From the NCBI RefSeq assembly GCF_002939885.1, contig NZ_MDED01000014.1, forward strand, positions 64,283 to 105,397: a stretch of DNA of 41,115 nucleotides, read 5' to 3'. A program made the position numbers and the translations under genes. The DNA is from Xanthomonas cucurbitae (GTDB taxonomy: Bacteria; Pseudomonadota; Gammaproteobacteria; Xanthomonadales; Xanthomonadaceae). Below are positions 20,601 to 28,708 of the stretch, in pieces (position 1 is the stretch's first letter; each line of letters starts with the position of its first letter). A model generated the notes under the pieces. That model was not told the origin of the DNA and searched no databases. It saw only the letters and a program-made list of their open reading frames with translations.

Positions 20601-21659
20601 GTGGAATTCATCGGCGTGGAACTGGACGCGCAAACGCGCGTGCAGGTGGAGATCTACCGCAGCGGTGCCGGCAAGTCCGGTGGTCAGCGGCAGAAACTGG
20701 CCACCACCTGTTTGGCGGCGGCACTGCGTTACCAGCTCGGTGGCGAAGATGGCGAACTGCCGCGCTATTGTGCGGTGGTGCTGGACGAAGCCTTCGACAA
20801 GGCCGATAACGAGTTCACCGCATTGGCGATGAACATCTTCGAAAATTTCGGCTTCCAGATGGTGGTGGCCACGCCGTTGAAGTCGGTGATGACGCTGGAA
20901 CCCTTCATCGGCGGGGCGTGTTTCGTGGAGATCAGTGGCCGTCATAACTCCGGCGTGTTGCTGATCGAATACGACGAACAGGCGCAACGCTTGAAGCTGC
21001 CCGAACGCTCGCGTGGCGATGAGCCAGCGGTTGCCGATGCGACGGACGCTGCGCCATCGCTCACGGCTGCGAGCGAGCCTGCAGGAGTGCAGGGTGCTGC
21101 AAACGCAGATGGCATGGCAACGGATGCCGTTCCAGCGCATCCGACAGTGCCAGCGGCGTACGAGGCATCGCCCGCAACGGAGAACACGCGCAGCAACAAG
21201 CGCAAACAGTCACTGGCGACGGCGAACAAGCAGACCAAGAAAGCCAGGACTGCATCGCCTACGCGCGCCACGGTACAGGCTCAAGTAAAAAAGACGGGCA
21301 TATCGTCCGTGGCCAGCGAGCCGGCATCGGACAAACACGCAGGGGGTGGGTCGCACGCGCAGGCGGTGCCTTCGCCAGCAACGGCGTCCGCGCCCAATCC
21401 GGCCAAGCCTGCACGGTCGTCAAGAACGGGCAAGCCGATCGCCGCGCCACGCACATCCAAGGTCACATCGAAGAAGGCCGCCACAGCATCTGCGGCAGCG
21501 AAAGCCACCACCGCCAAGCCGCGTGCAACAACCGCGTCGACGGGGCGGCCAGCACGTGGTGCCGGCAAGACAGCCTCGGCACGCGCGGCGACGAAACCGT
21601 CGCCAGCCAAGAAGCGCGGCGCCAAGGTAGGCACCCCGCAGACGCGCGGCAAGCGCTGA
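17643..21659 (+). CDS. jetC: SMC-like ATPase (JetC/MksB) with histone-H1-like tail
   Basis: This 1338-residue protein is the ATPase of the JetABC/MksBEF-type condensin. Residues 58-67 (VGRSGSGKST) form Walker A. Long charged coiled coils span about 240-500 and 640-880, separated by a hinge-like globular region (about 480-640). The signature SGAGKSGGQRQK is near 1007-1018 and Walker B CAVVLDEAFDKAD near 1043-1055, with the catalytic Asp-Glu pair. The conserved ATPase ends at about 1118. A tail of roughly 215 residues follows. Its first part is Ala/Pro/Ser/Glu-rich; its last 70 or so residues are Lys/Ala/Arg/Thr-rich, ending SPAKKRGAKVGTPQTRGKR. This tail looks disordered, basic and DNA-binding, and is not part of the ordinary family domain. 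The ATG at 17643 follows GGTGAGTGAGC. No JetD nuclease gene follows; the next gene is a convergent permease. Confidence 0.88.
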   Translation: MNFQSNLSPASPGASLFAETLAEQRAQQFRMRRLQVHNWGTFNGLTEVPIAEKGFLFVGRSGSGKSTLLDAMSALLTPPSIVDFNAAAREAERSGRDRNLVSYVRGAWADQQDSASGEIATQYLRKGATWTALVLEYRNAQGEAVSLIRLFWIAGSGNAAADVRRHYMVAPRRFDVASELDGFDLDLRKLKARLGEEVAHFDGFSGYAERFRHALGIGNEMALRLLHKTQSAKNLGDLNAFLRGFMLDEPRTFEAADRLVEDFAELDGAHHAVVTARRQVETLTPAREHHAALMALRHSVGELRELQLGVDSYREQQRLALLDERLQELDNQDRGLAGEEGQRRESLDNHEQKLVGLEREQRAAGGEQIEELERERARVERERDERLRRRTLIEQACRQLGTALAAGASGFAAQIAHAQTVLDNGKHDASALDDAIAERMGARRDDERRFAEIRAELDALKRAPSSMPAPMQALRARLCEDTGIAEAALPFVGELVQVRDDQMAWRGAIERVLHGFAQSLLVDERHYAQVSEWVNRTHIGTRLVYFRVRRNDELHSRRVDPDALPGKLQLREHAFTEWLRNELTRRFDYACVDNATALRNADRAITREGQVKHPGDRYEKDDRHAVNDRKRWLLGHDNRDKLKVFEREAQALAQRIASCDADVAALRKQREQDQERQLAAHTLVERDWDEIDVGPKLQRLSDIDEQLVQLREGNSGLRALGQAIDTARTLRDQAKRTYDDVRLERAQLARERVRLAQQHAACAGRAGTATLTPTQLQGLRERLAALTPLSLDNLEAHFRVVERGLAEQLAESQGRDSRLSAQLLECFRKYCQQWPEDSGDFTVSLSSADDFLARLDRLESDGLPRHEHRFFDLLQTQSKNNLLALQRHTAEAHKGIKQRMDEVNASLEQVPFNRDTILTIEVSDRRLTEVQEFQQQLRAVLSHQQTEDRALAEAQFSTLRALVARLGAQEPEARRWREQVLDVRLHVEFIGVELDAQTRVQVEIYRSGAGKSGGQRQKLATTCLAAALRYQLGGEDGELPRYCAVVLDEAFDKADNEFTALAMNIFENFGFQMVVATPLKSVMTLEPFIGGACFVEISGRHNSGVLLIEYDEQAQRLKLPERSRGDEPAVADATDAAPSLTAASEPAGVQGAANADGMATDAVPAHPTVPAAYEASPATENTRSNKRKQSLATANKQTKKARTASPTRATVQAQVKKTGISSVASEPASDKHAGGGSHAQAVPSPATASAPNPAKPARSSRTGKPIAAPRTSKVTSKKAATASAAAKATTAKPRATTASTGRPARGAGKTASARAATKPSPAKKRGAKVGTPQTRGKR

Positions 21660-21737
21660 CACAGTGCACGTTGACGCTACTTGCCCGGGTGGCGTCACCG
21701 GCTTCGATCACCTCGCCCTGGCAGCGGGTTTCCACGG

Positions 21738-22556
21738 CTAGTGCAGCAGATCCCAGCCCATCTTGCCGATCAGCACGATCACCAGCACCAGGAACAGTTT
21801 GCGGATCAATGGCGTGCCACCGCGTAACGCCATCCGCGTGCCGACTACCGCGCCGGCCACGTTCGCTGCCGCCATCGGGATGCCGATCGCCAACATCACT
21901 TGTCCGCTGGGCAGAAAGAACGACAACGCGGCAAGGTTGGTGGCCAGGTTGACCACCTTGGCTGCCGCCGAGGCGCGCAGGAAATCCAGCCCGAAAAAGC
22001 GGATGAACAGGAAGATCAGAAAGCTGCCCGTGCCTGGGCCGAAGAACCCGTCGTAGAAGCCGATTGCCGCCCCCATCGCCAATGCGGTCGCCAGTTCGCG
22101 ACGGCCGATCTGGCGTGGCCGGTGCAGCGCACCGAAATCCTTCTTGATCAACGTGTAGATCAGCATCGCGACCAGTAGCACCAGGATCAGCGGCCGCACC
22201 GCGTGCTTGGGCATCAGGCTGACCGCGGTCGCGCCCAGGAACGAAAACGTGAATGCTGCCGCCGTTGCATACAGCACCGGCCGCCACGGGAAGCGCACCG
22301 TGCGCGCATACCGCCAGGCCGACGCCCCGGTGCCGAACATTGCGCTGAACTTGTTGGTCCCCAGGATCAACGATGGCGCTTGCTGCGGCAGTGTTGCGAA
22401 CAGGCCTGGCAACTGGATCAATCCACCGCCGCCGACCGCCGCATCCACCAGCCCGGCGACAAACGCAATGCACAGCAGCCACGGCAATTCGGTGGGAATC
22501 AATTCCAGCAAGGCCACGCTCCGCAGGACGAGGGCGACAGCATAGCCGCCGCTCAT
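21738..22556 (-). CDS. TSUP-family (TauE/SafE-like) membrane permease
   Basis: This 272-residue inner-membrane protein matches the TauE/SafE (TSUP) permease family. Two family repeats are visible: [20 protein letters not shown] with [17 protein letters not shown] in the first half, and [20 protein letters not shown] with [15 protein letters not shown] in the second. About eight hydrophobic segments are present. Members export or import sulfite, sulfoacetate or other small organosulfur anions; the substrate here cannot be told. I chose the ATG at 22554-22556, which has a strongly G-rich GGGGAGGG just upstream; the frame extends to 22616 without extra conserved sequence. It is convergent with jetC (78 bp between stops), so it is not part of that operon. 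Confidence 0.92.
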   Translation of the reverse strand: MSGGYAVALVLRSVALLELIPTELPWLLCIAFVAGLVDAAVGGGGLIQLPGLFATLPQQAPSLILGTNKFSAMFGTGASAWRYARTVRFPWRPVLYATAAAFTFSFLGATAVSLMPKHAVRPLILVLLVAMLIYTLIKKDFGALHRPRQIGRRELATALAMGAAIGFYDGFFGPGTGSFLIFLFIRFFGLDFLRASAAAKVVNLATNLAALSFFLPSGQVMLAIGIPMAAANVAGAVVGTRMALRGGTPLIRKLFLVLVIVLIGKMGWDLLH

Positions 22557-22602
22557 CCCTCCCCGCTCCCCAATTCCCAGTCCCATCCCGCACAATCCCC
22601 GC

Positions 22603-22992
22603 ATGCCGACCTCCACGCCTACCGACCCCTGTCCCTGCGGTCGTCCTGCCGGGTACGCGCGCTGCTGCGGCCAGTACCACGCCGACGCGGCCGCCCCCGA
22701 TGCCGAAACCCTGATGCGTGCGCGCTACAGCGCCTACGTGCGCCGTGATGTCGCGTACCTGCTGTCCAGCTGGCACCCGTCCACCCGCCCGGCCGAACTG
22801 CCCTTGGACGAAGGTGGCCGTACCACCTGGCTCGGCCTCACCGTCCAGCGTGCCCTTTCCACCAGCGAGGACAGCGCCGAGGTGGTGTTCCTGGCGCGCT
22901 ACCGCATTGGCGGCGGCAGCGCGGTCCGCATGACCGAGCACAGCCGCTTCGTCCGCGAAGATGGCTGCTGGTTCTACCTCGACGCTTGTTGA
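22603..22992 (+). CDS. YchJ-like SEC-C motif protein
   Basis: This 129-residue protein begins with a zinc-binding SEC-C motif, Cys10, Cys12, Cys21 and Cys22 in [20 protein letters not shown] YchJ/UPF0225-type domain follows, recognisable from [30 protein letters not shown] and the end [16 protein letters not shown], which has an NTF2-like fold in relatives. Length is normal. Its cellular role is not established. It is divergent from the TSUP permease gene with 46 bp between the starts. Confidence 0.9.
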   Translation: MPTSTPTDPCPCGRPAGYARCCGQYHADAAAPDAETLMRARYSAYVRRDVAYLLSSWHPSTRPAELPLDEGGRTTWLGLTVQRALSTSEDSAEVVFLARYRIGGGSAVRMTEHSRFVREDGCWFYLDAC

Positions 22993-23209
22993 TCGGCCGG
23001 CGCAGTGGGTTCAGTCCCACGCCCACCGTCGCCATGGTCGAGGGCCGGTGGCCTGCTTCTGCGGCACCCCGCACCCGGCGCCATGTCACCGTCGTCCGCC
23101 ATTCATCCGATCAATGGCATCAGGCGCGGGGATTTGTCGACATGGCGTTCGCAGCCGATCCGCCAAGCTTGCCGCGCTGGCGGGACTCGCCGTGGGGGTG
23201 CACGCGATC

Positions 23210-23416
23210 ATGGGAACCTTCAATTTCTGGCTGTGGGCATTACTGGCCATCGTGGTCTTCGCGGTCGTGCTGCCGGCGGTGCTGGCCACCGTCATGGTGC
23301 GCTTCGGGCCGCGCCACGACGCACCGCCACCTGCACGCCTGCGCCGGACCGTCGATGGCAGTCTGGCGGCAGCAACGCTTTCGCTGCTGACCGGCATCGC
23401 CGGCGACGGCCACTAA
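23210..23416 (+). CDS. possible small membrane protein, 68 aa
   Basis: From ATG 23210 the frame encodes MGTFNFWLWALLAIVVFAVV, then LPAVLATVMVRFG. This is one long or two short hydrophobic segments, followed by a short basic region and a second hydrophobic patch near the end. The frame is open to 22961, but the longer version adds unlikely sequence overlapping the YchJ-like gene. No strong ribosome-binding site is seen. The hydrophobic part is convincing as protein, but the gene could be longer or a remnant. Confidence 0.4.
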   Translation: MGTFNFWLWALLAIVVFAVVLPAVLATVMVRFGPRHDAPPPARLRRTVDGSLAAATLSLLTGIAGDGH

Positions 23417-23738
23417 CGCGGTCACGCGACCAATCGCAGCACCAGGCAGGCCGTCGGCATCGAGGCGATGGCGCCACCGGCAAACCCTCCGCCACCGCGC
23501 GTGCTGGTCCTGGTCAAGGCGGTAGTGCCACACGACGCGCACGCCATGCGGCGTCCTCCAGGCGGCCATCGCGAAGGCGGCTTCAACGCGGGCGTCGCCG
23601 CGCTGTTCGGCTGACCCACGACAGGGCTGCCGACGCCCCACCTCAACCCTGCCGCAGGCTGCCGCACGGCGATCACCTACGGCACGCACCGCACCGCACC
23701 GACGCAGCCCCTGCGACCGGCGCCGTTACACTGCACGC
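23417..23738. other. gap before rmuC, with a possible gene remnant
   Basis: No confident gene lies in these 322 bp. A 48-codon frame at 23468-23614 contains RVLVLVKAV and FNAGVAAL, which faintly recall the start of YCII/DGPF-domain proteins. It stops early, so it may be a decayed fragment. The rmuC promoter should lie in the last 100 bp. Confidence 0.35.
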
Positions 23739-25322
23739 ATGTCATCCGAATCCCTGATCCTTCTCGGGCTGCTCTGTGCAGTCTTCGTGCTGCAGCTGGT
23801 CATGCTGCTGCGGCGTTCCTCCACCGGCGGGCTGGAGCAGGCGCTGCGCGCCGAGCAGCGCGAAGGCCGCGGCGAATTGCGCGACCAACTCGAAGGCCTG
23901 TCCCGGCAGCAGGACGCGCGCCTGGAAACCTTCGCGCGTCATCTCAGCGAGCTGTCCACCCGTACCGACCAACGTCTGGACCTGCTGCGCGAGGCGCTGG
24001 GCGAAGACGCACGCAAGGCCCGCGAAGAGGGCACGCTGGCGCAGCAACGCACCGGCGAGCTGTTGACGGCCCGCCTGACCGAACTGCGCACCCAGCTGGA
24101 AGGATTCGGCCAGCAGCAGGAAACCCGCATCCACGTGTTCGGCCAGCAATTGAGCGAACTGATCGCGCGCACCGACACGCACATGGCCGCCTTGCGCGAG
24201 GCGCTGGCCGAGGATGCGCGCAAGAGCCGCGCCGAAGCGGGGCAGTCGCAACAGCGCTTCACCGAGGCATTGGGCCTGCGCCTGAGCGAACTCACCCAGC
24301 GCAACGAGCTGCGCATCGGCGAAATGCGCGCCACGCTGGAACAGCAGCTGGCCAGTCTGCAAAGCGACAACGCCAGCAAGCTGGAACTGATGCGCGCCAC
24401 CGTCGACGAAAAACTGCAGACCACGCTCAATACGCGGCTGGATGCCTCTTTCCAGCTGGTCTCCGAGCGGCTGGAGCAGGTGCAGCGCGGCCTGGGCGAG
24501 ATGCAGCAACTGGCCACCGGGGTGGGCGACCTCAAACGCGTGCTGACCAACGTCAAGAATCGCGGCGGCTGGGGCGAGGTGCAGCTGGACAACATTCTCG
24601 AACAGACGCTCACTGCCGAGCAGTACGCGCGCAGCGTACGGGTACGCCCGGAGACCAACGAGGCGGTGGATTTCGCGGTGCGCCTGCCCGGGCGCGGCGA
24701 TACCGACACGCCGGTGTGGCTGCCGATCGATTCCAAGTTCCCGCGCGAGGATTACGAGCGCTTGCTCGACGCGCAGGAAACCGGCGACGGCGAGCAGATC
24801 CGCCTGCTCGGCAATCAACTCGAGCGCGCCATCCGCATCCAGGCCCGGTCGATCAGCGACAAGTACATCTGCCCGCCGCACACCACCGATTTCGCGGTGA
24901 TGTTCCTGCCCACCGAAGGGTTGTACGCCGAAACCATCCGCCGGCCCGGTCTGGTCGATGTGTTGCAGCGCGAACACCGGGTGGTGATCGCCGGCCCCAC
25001 CACCGTCACCGCCTTGCTCAACAGCCTGCAGATGGGATTCCGCACGTTGGCGATCGAAAAGCGTTCCAGCGAAGTGTGGGGTCTGCTGGGTGCGGTCAAG
25101 AGCGAGTTCGGCAAGTTCGCCGGCATCCTGGAAAAAGCGGAGAAGCAGATCAGCACGGTGGGCCGCAGCCTGGGCGAGGCCAGCCGCAAGACCCGCACCA
25201 TCGAACGCCGCCTGCGCGGCGTGGAGACCTTGTCCACCGATCAATCGCAGGCGCTGCTCGACGACGCCGGCAACGACGACACCGGTAGCACGGACGACCA
25301 AGCCGGCGACGAGCAGGAATAA
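23739..25322 (+). CDS. rmuC: DNA recombination protein RmuC
   Basis: This is the 527-residue RmuC family protein, linked to limiting inversions and rearrangements at short inverted repeats. Residues 5-25 (LILLGLLCAVFVLQLVMLL) form an N-terminal membrane anchor. A long coiled coil, about 35-250, has near-repeating blocks (LSELSTRTDQRLDLLREALG and LSELIARTDTHMAALREALA). The conserved nuclease-like domain starts near residue 265 with NVKNRGGWGEVQLDNILEQ, continues with PIDSKFPREDYERLLDA and FLPTEGLYAE, and ends near 495. An acidic tail closes the protein. The GTG or ATG choice is settled by ATG 23739, which gives the membrane anchor. It is probably a single-gene unit. A tandem hairpin-repeat array begins 31 bp downstream. 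Confidence 0.95.
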   Translation: MSSESLILLGLLCAVFVLQLVMLLRRSSTGGLEQALRAEQREGRGELRDQLEGLSRQQDARLETFARHLSELSTRTDQRLDLLREALGEDARKAREEGTLAQQRTGELLTARLTELRTQLEGFGQQQETRIHVFGQQLSELIARTDTHMAALREALAEDARKSRAEAGQSQQRFTEALGLRLSELTQRNELRIGEMRATLEQQLASLQSDNASKLELMRATVDEKLQTTLNTRLDASFQLVSERLEQVQRGLGEMQQLATGVGDLKRVLTNVKNRGGWGEVQLDNILEQTLTAEQYARSVRVRPETNEAVDFAVRLPGRGDTDTPVWLPIDSKFPREDYERLLDAQETGDGEQIRLLGNQLERAIRIQARSISDKYICPPHTTDFAVMFLPTEGLYAETIRRPGLVDVLQREHRVVIAGPTTVTALLNSLQMGFRTLAIEKRSSEVWGLLGAVKSEFGKFAGILEKAEKQISTVGRSLGEASRKTRTIERRLRGVETLSTDQSQALLDDAGNDDTGSTDDQAGDEQE

Positions 25323-25353
25323 GGGATGTCACGGATCACCGCGTCCGTACCCC

Positions 25354-25886
25354 AACCGACGTGATGTAGGAGCGCGCCCGGGCGCGATGAAGCGTTCCCG
25401 GTGGTGCCCCATCGCGCCCAGGTGCGCTCCTACAGGGCGGAAGGCATCGCAGCGCCCCCGGATACCCACCGACGTGACGTAGGAGCGCCCCCGGGCGCGA
25501 TGAAGCGTTCCCGGTAGTGCCCCATCGCGCCCAGGTGCGCTCCTACAGGGCGGAAGGCATCGCAGCGCCCCCGGATACCCACCGACGTGATGTAGGAGCG
25601 CCCCCGGGCGCGATGAAGCGTTCCCGGTGGTGCCCCATCGCGCCCAGGTGCGCTCCTACAGGGCGGAAGGCATCGCAGCGCCCCCGGATACCCACCGACG
25701 TGATGTAGGAGCGCCCCCGGGCGCGATGAAGCGTTCCCGGTGGTGCCCCATCGCGCCCAGGTGCGCTCCTACAGGGCGGAAGGCATCGCAGCGCCCCCGG
25801 ATCCCAACCGACGTGACGTAGGAGCGTCCCCGGGCGCGATGAAGCGTTCCCGGTGGTGCCCCATCGCGCCCAGGTGCGCTCCTACA
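25354..25886. repeat. tandem array of 113-bp hairpin units (4.7 copies)
   Basis: GTAGGAGCG recurs at 25366, 25479, 25592, 25705 and 25818, an exact 113-bp period. Each unit holds a long imperfect inverted repeat. The left arm GTAGGAGCGCCCCCGGGCGC faces a right arm ending GGTGCGCTCCTAC, with the loop around AAGCGTTCCCGG. The last unit is cut off after its right arm. Copies differ by only a few bases, so the array expanded recently. A single related hairpin lies at 17491-17510. The array fills the space between rmuC and the glutathione peroxidase gene and runs reading frames that are not real genes. Confidence 0.93.
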
Positions 25887-26015
25887 CGACCAAAGGCACC
25901 CTGCCGCCCAGCGCCAGGCGGTTCTGCTTCGATTCACCGGCGGGTCCGCATGCGCGCGCGCCTGTGCAGGCGGGGCGGTCTATGCTCTGGGGCCCCTTGC
26001 AACCAGGCCGCGCCA

Positions 26016-26567
26016 ATGCACCAGAGTATCCACGACATTCCCCTGACCCGCATCGATGGCGCTTCCGCCACCCTTGCCGACTACCGCGGCAAGGTGCTGC
26101 TGGTGGTCAACGTCGCCTCCAAATGTGGATTGACCCCGCAATACACAGTCCTGGAAGCGCTGTATCGCGACAAACAGGCCGCCGGTCTGGAGGTGCTGGC
26201 GTTTCCGGCCAACGATTTCAACGGCCAGGAGCCCGGCAGCAACGCAGACATCGCCCAGTTCTGCCAGCTGACCTACGAGGTCACCTTTCCGATGTTCTCC
26301 AAGATCGCCGTGACCGGTGCCGATATCCATCCGCTCTACCAGGCATTGACCAGCGCGCAACCGCAGGCGGTCGGCGACGGCCCGATGCGCGAGAAGCTCG
26401 CCGGCTACGGCATCGTTCCCAATCCGATGCCCGGGGTGCTGTGGAATTTCGAGAAATTCCTGGTCGGCCGCGACGGCGCCGTTATCGCTCGCTTCGCCCC
26501 CGACGTGCCGGCAGACGATGCCCGCCTGCGCGCCGCAGTGGACGCGGCACTGGCGAGCGCTGCGTAG
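26016..26567 (+). CDS. glutathione peroxidase-family thiol peroxidase
   Basis: This 183-residue enzyme reduces hydrogen peroxide or organic hydroperoxides, probably with thioredoxin as donor, as most bacterial members do. Catalytic Cys37 lies in NVASKCGLTPQY. The GPx signature is FPANDFNGQEPG with its Gln, and the Trp of the catalytic tetrad is in LWNFEKFLV. Cys83 in IAQFCQLTYEVTFPMF is in the place of the second, resolving cysteine. The usual Cys of FPCNQF is Ala here. No signal peptide is present, so it is cytoplasmic. The frame is open to 25740 through the repeat array, but the family start is the ATG at 26016, with CCAGGCCGCGCC upstream. Confidence 0.93.
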   Translation: MHQSIHDIPLTRIDGASATLADYRGKVLLVVNVASKCGLTPQYTVLEALYRDKQAAGLEVLAFPANDFNGQEPGSNADIAQFCQLTYEVTFPMFSKIAVTGADIHPLYQALTSAQPQAVGDGPMREKLAGYGIVPNPMPGVLWNFEKFLVGRDGAVIARFAPDVPADDARLRAAVDAALASAA

Positions 26568-26705
26568 GCGCAACCGTCCGGCATCGCGCAGTACCGACCC
26601 GTGGCAGTTCGTCACCGCCACTCACACCCCTAGCGCGTCCTGTGCGCCAACAACACTCCCGGGATCACTCCCGCGTGTGTTGTTCACAACAGCGTTATGG
26701 TGCAG

Positions 26706-27758
26706 TTACCGGATCCACTGCGGGATCGGCATCGCATTGCCGGGCACGGTGTTGTCCTTGTCGTCGCGCAGATAGTCCGGCAGCTCGGTGTTGTCGCGAT
26801 TGCTGCGCAAGTCGCGGGTGATCTGGTAATTGCGTCGCTGCATCCATGCGTCGCGGGTCAGCGCATACTCATCCGGAGCCTGGTCGCGCAGCGCGTCCAG
26901 TGACATCAGCTGCGCACGCGTATCCACCAGCTGCAGGCCCTGCAGCGCAAAGCGCGCGCCGCTGTCGTCGACATGGCGTATCCACGACAGCGGGATGTCG
27001 CCGGCCAGGCCAAGGGTATCGCGCACGGTGCGCGGGCCGAACAGCGGCAGCTCGAAATAGCGCGAGTTACGCCAGCCCCAGGCACCCAGGGTCTGGCCGA
27101 AGTCCTCGCTGCGTCGCGGAATGCCGGCAGCCGTCGCCGGGTCGAACAGGCCCGCCACACCCACGGTGGTGTTCATCACGAAGCGGCCCAGCGACTGCGC
27201 CGCATGCACCGGATGCCCCTGCAGCAGCTGGTTGACCATGGTCAGCGGCGTGCCGAGGTTGTCGAAGAAATTGGTCACGCCCAACCGGGCCGGGCCGGGT
27301 ATCACCTTGGTGTAGGCGGTCGCCAGCGGTCGCGCCACGCCACGGTCCACCGCAAGATTGAAGCGGTGCATGCCGCGGTTGTAGCGTTCCCACGGGTCGT
27401 AGGCCGGTGCCGCTCCCGGTTGCGCCGGTGCGCCATTGGCGCCGGCCTGCGGGGTGGTCGGGCCGTACAGCGCATCGAAATCGTCTTCGGCCGTGGTGGG
27501 AGCGCCTGCGGCTGCCGAGGCCCCGGCGGTCGCGGCCGTGGTGCCATCGTCGGTTTGCGGGTCAGCGGGCGTGGCGCTCGGCGTAGCCGTCACTGTGCCG
27601 GGCGTGGCCGGTTGCGCATTCGCTCCGGCCTCGTCGCGGGGAAGCGGCGAGGCACTGGCGGCAGGCGCGGCCGGCGGCGGCGCGGATTTCGGGGCATGGC
27701 TGGCGCAGGCACCGAGCAAGAGGCAGGCCAACAGGGGAATGCAACGGAACTGGGTCAT
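26706..27758 (-). CDS. mlaA: MlaA (VacJ) outer-membrane lipid-asymmetry lipoprotein
   Basis: This 350-residue lipoprotein of the Mla pathway removes mislocalised phospholipids from the outer leaflet of the outer membrane and passes them to MlaC. The signal peptide and lipobox LLGAC place the lipidated cysteine at 18. A long Ala/Pro/Thr-rich linker (about 19-125) is larger than in E. coli MlaA. The conserved domain then starts YDPWERYNRGMHRFNLAVDR and includes NFFDNLGTPLTMVNQLLQG, FGQTLGAWGW and YFELPLFGPRTVRDT. It ends NAMPIPQWIR. Start at 27756-27758 is fixed by the lipobox. It follows mlaB with a 10-bp gap, so it is the last gene of the mlaFEDCBA operon. Confidence 0.95.
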   Translation of the reverse strand: MTQFRCIPLLACLLLGACASHAPKSAPPPAAPAASASPLPRDEAGANAQPATPGTVTATPSATPADPQTDDGTTAATAGASAAAGAPTTAEDDFDALYGPTTPQAGANGAPAQPGAAPAYDPWERYNRGMHRFNLAVDRGVARPLATAYTKVIPGPARLGVTNFFDNLGTPLTMVNQLLQGHPVHAAQSLGRFVMNTTVGVAGLFDPATAAGIPRRSEDFGQTLGAWGWRNSRYFELPLFGPRTVRDTLGLAGDIPLSWIRHVDDSGARFALQGLQLVDTRAQLMSLDALRDQAPDEYALTRDAWMQRRNYQITRDLRSNRDNTELPDYLRDDKDNTVPGNAMPIPQWIR

Positions 27759-27768
27759 GGCGTGGCGC

Positions 27769-28056
27769 TCAGGCCTGGAAATCGAGAGTAGGGGACAGGC
27801 GGTACGCGGCGCGCAGGTCGTCCAGCGCGGACGTCCCACCCACCAGCGCCACCGCACCGTGTGCGCGCGCGGCCAGTTCGGCCAGCATCGCCACACCGGC
27901 GCTGTCCAGACGTTGTACACCCGACAGGTCCAGCGTGCGGACGCCATCCAGCTGCGCCACCGCCTGCGGCCATGCCGCCGTCACCGCCGCACGGTCGAAC
28001 ACGCCGGTGAACACCAGCGTGTCGCCGTTGCGCTGCACCGGGCTGTTACTTGCCAT
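27769..28056 (-). CDS. mlaB: MlaB STAS-domain protein
   Basis: This 95-residue cytoplasmic STAS protein regulates and stabilises the MlaFE ABC transporter by binding MlaF. The STAS core is visible in VRTLDLSGVQRLDSAGVAML followed by AELAARAHGAVALVGG, with the conserved Ser of DSAG. The start at 28054-28056 (MASNSPVQRNGD) overlaps the mlaC stop by 11 bp, which implies translational coupling. The frame continues upstream inside mlaC but has no conserved sequence there. Small size and operon position support the call. Confidence 0.9.
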   Translation of the reverse strand: MASNSPVQRNGDTLVFTGVFDRAAVTAAWPQAVAQLDGVRTLDLSGVQRLDSAGVAMLAELAARAHGAVALVGGTSALDDLRAAYRLSPTLDFQA

Positions 28057-28708
28057 TGGCCGGGGGGGCGCCCACCTGCAGGCCACCGTTGCGCAGATCC
28101 GCAGCGACCTTGGCGATGCCCTTTTCGCGCAGCGGGCCATCGAACTGGGTCTTGAAGGTCTGCACGTAGGAGATGCCTTCGATCATCACGTCGAAGATCT
28201 TCCACTGGCCGCCGACGTTGCGCATCAGGTAGTCGACCGGGGTCGGGTCGTTGCCGGCACGCAGCAGGTCGGTGGACACCTTGACGCCGCGGTTGCCCGG
28301 CAGCGCGCTCTCGGACTTGCCACGGAAGCTTGGCTTGCCTTCGAAGTTGAGCAGGGCGGTGCCATAACGCTGCATCAGGTTGTCGGCCATGGCATCGGCA
28401 AACAGCTTGATGTCCGCATCGGACGCGCCGCGGCCATGCACGCCCAGCACCAGGCGTGCGGCGTAGTCGCGGTCGAAGGCCTTGTTCAATTCGCCGTCGA
28501 TGTACTGGCGCAGCGCCGCCGGGTTGCTGCGGAATTCGGCGCGGCGCTGTTCCAGCGTGCCCAGGATACGGGTGCTGCTGTCGATGACGGTCTTGGTGGC
28601 CGCCCCTTGCGCAGGCGCGCTGGCGGCGGCCGGCTGTGCCAGCACGGTGGCCGGTGCGCACACCAGCAGGGTGGAGGCCAGGACGGCGGAGAGCAGGGTG
28701 GTCTTCAT
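28046..28708 (-). CDS. mlaC: MlaC periplasmic phospholipid shuttle
   Basis: This 220-residue protein is the periplasmic carrier that moves phospholipids between MlaA and the MlaFEDB complex. It begins with a Sec signal MKTTLLSAVLASTLLVCAP, cleaved near VLAQP. The Tol-Tol/MlaC domain is seen in TLEQRRAEFRSNPAALRQYI, VLGVHGRGASD and WKIFDVMIEGISYVQTFKTQ. The ATG at 28706-28708 overlaps the mlaD stop in a TCAT arrangement (four bases). Confidence 0.95.
   Translation of the reverse strand: MKTTLLSAVLASTLLVCAPATVLAQPAAASAPAQGAATKTVIDSSTRILGTLEQRRAEFRSNPAALRQYIDGELNKAFDRDYAARLVLGVHGRGASDADIKLFADAMADNLMQRYGTALLNFEGKPSFRGKSESALPGNRGVKVSTDLLRAGNDPTPVDYLMRNVGGQWKIFDVMIEGISYVQTFKTQFDGPLREKGIAKVAADLRNGGLQVGAPPANGK

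Noticed and set aside
17583..21140. A minus-strand open frame of 1185 codons opposite jetC
   Set aside because: It lies wholly antisense to jetC, has no family motif, and is explained by the GC-rich third positions of that gene.
21738..22556. The gene after jetC as JetD
   Set aside because: It is on the opposite strand and has the membrane segments and glycine-rich repeats of a TSUP permease.
25354..25886. The tandem repeats as a CRISPR array
   Set aside because: The 113-bp units are contiguous near-identical copies with no unique spacers, and no cas genes are present.
25740..26015. An N-terminal extension of the glutathione peroxidase through the repeat array
   Set aside because: The extra residues come from the hairpin repeats; the enzyme fold begins at the ATG at 26016.
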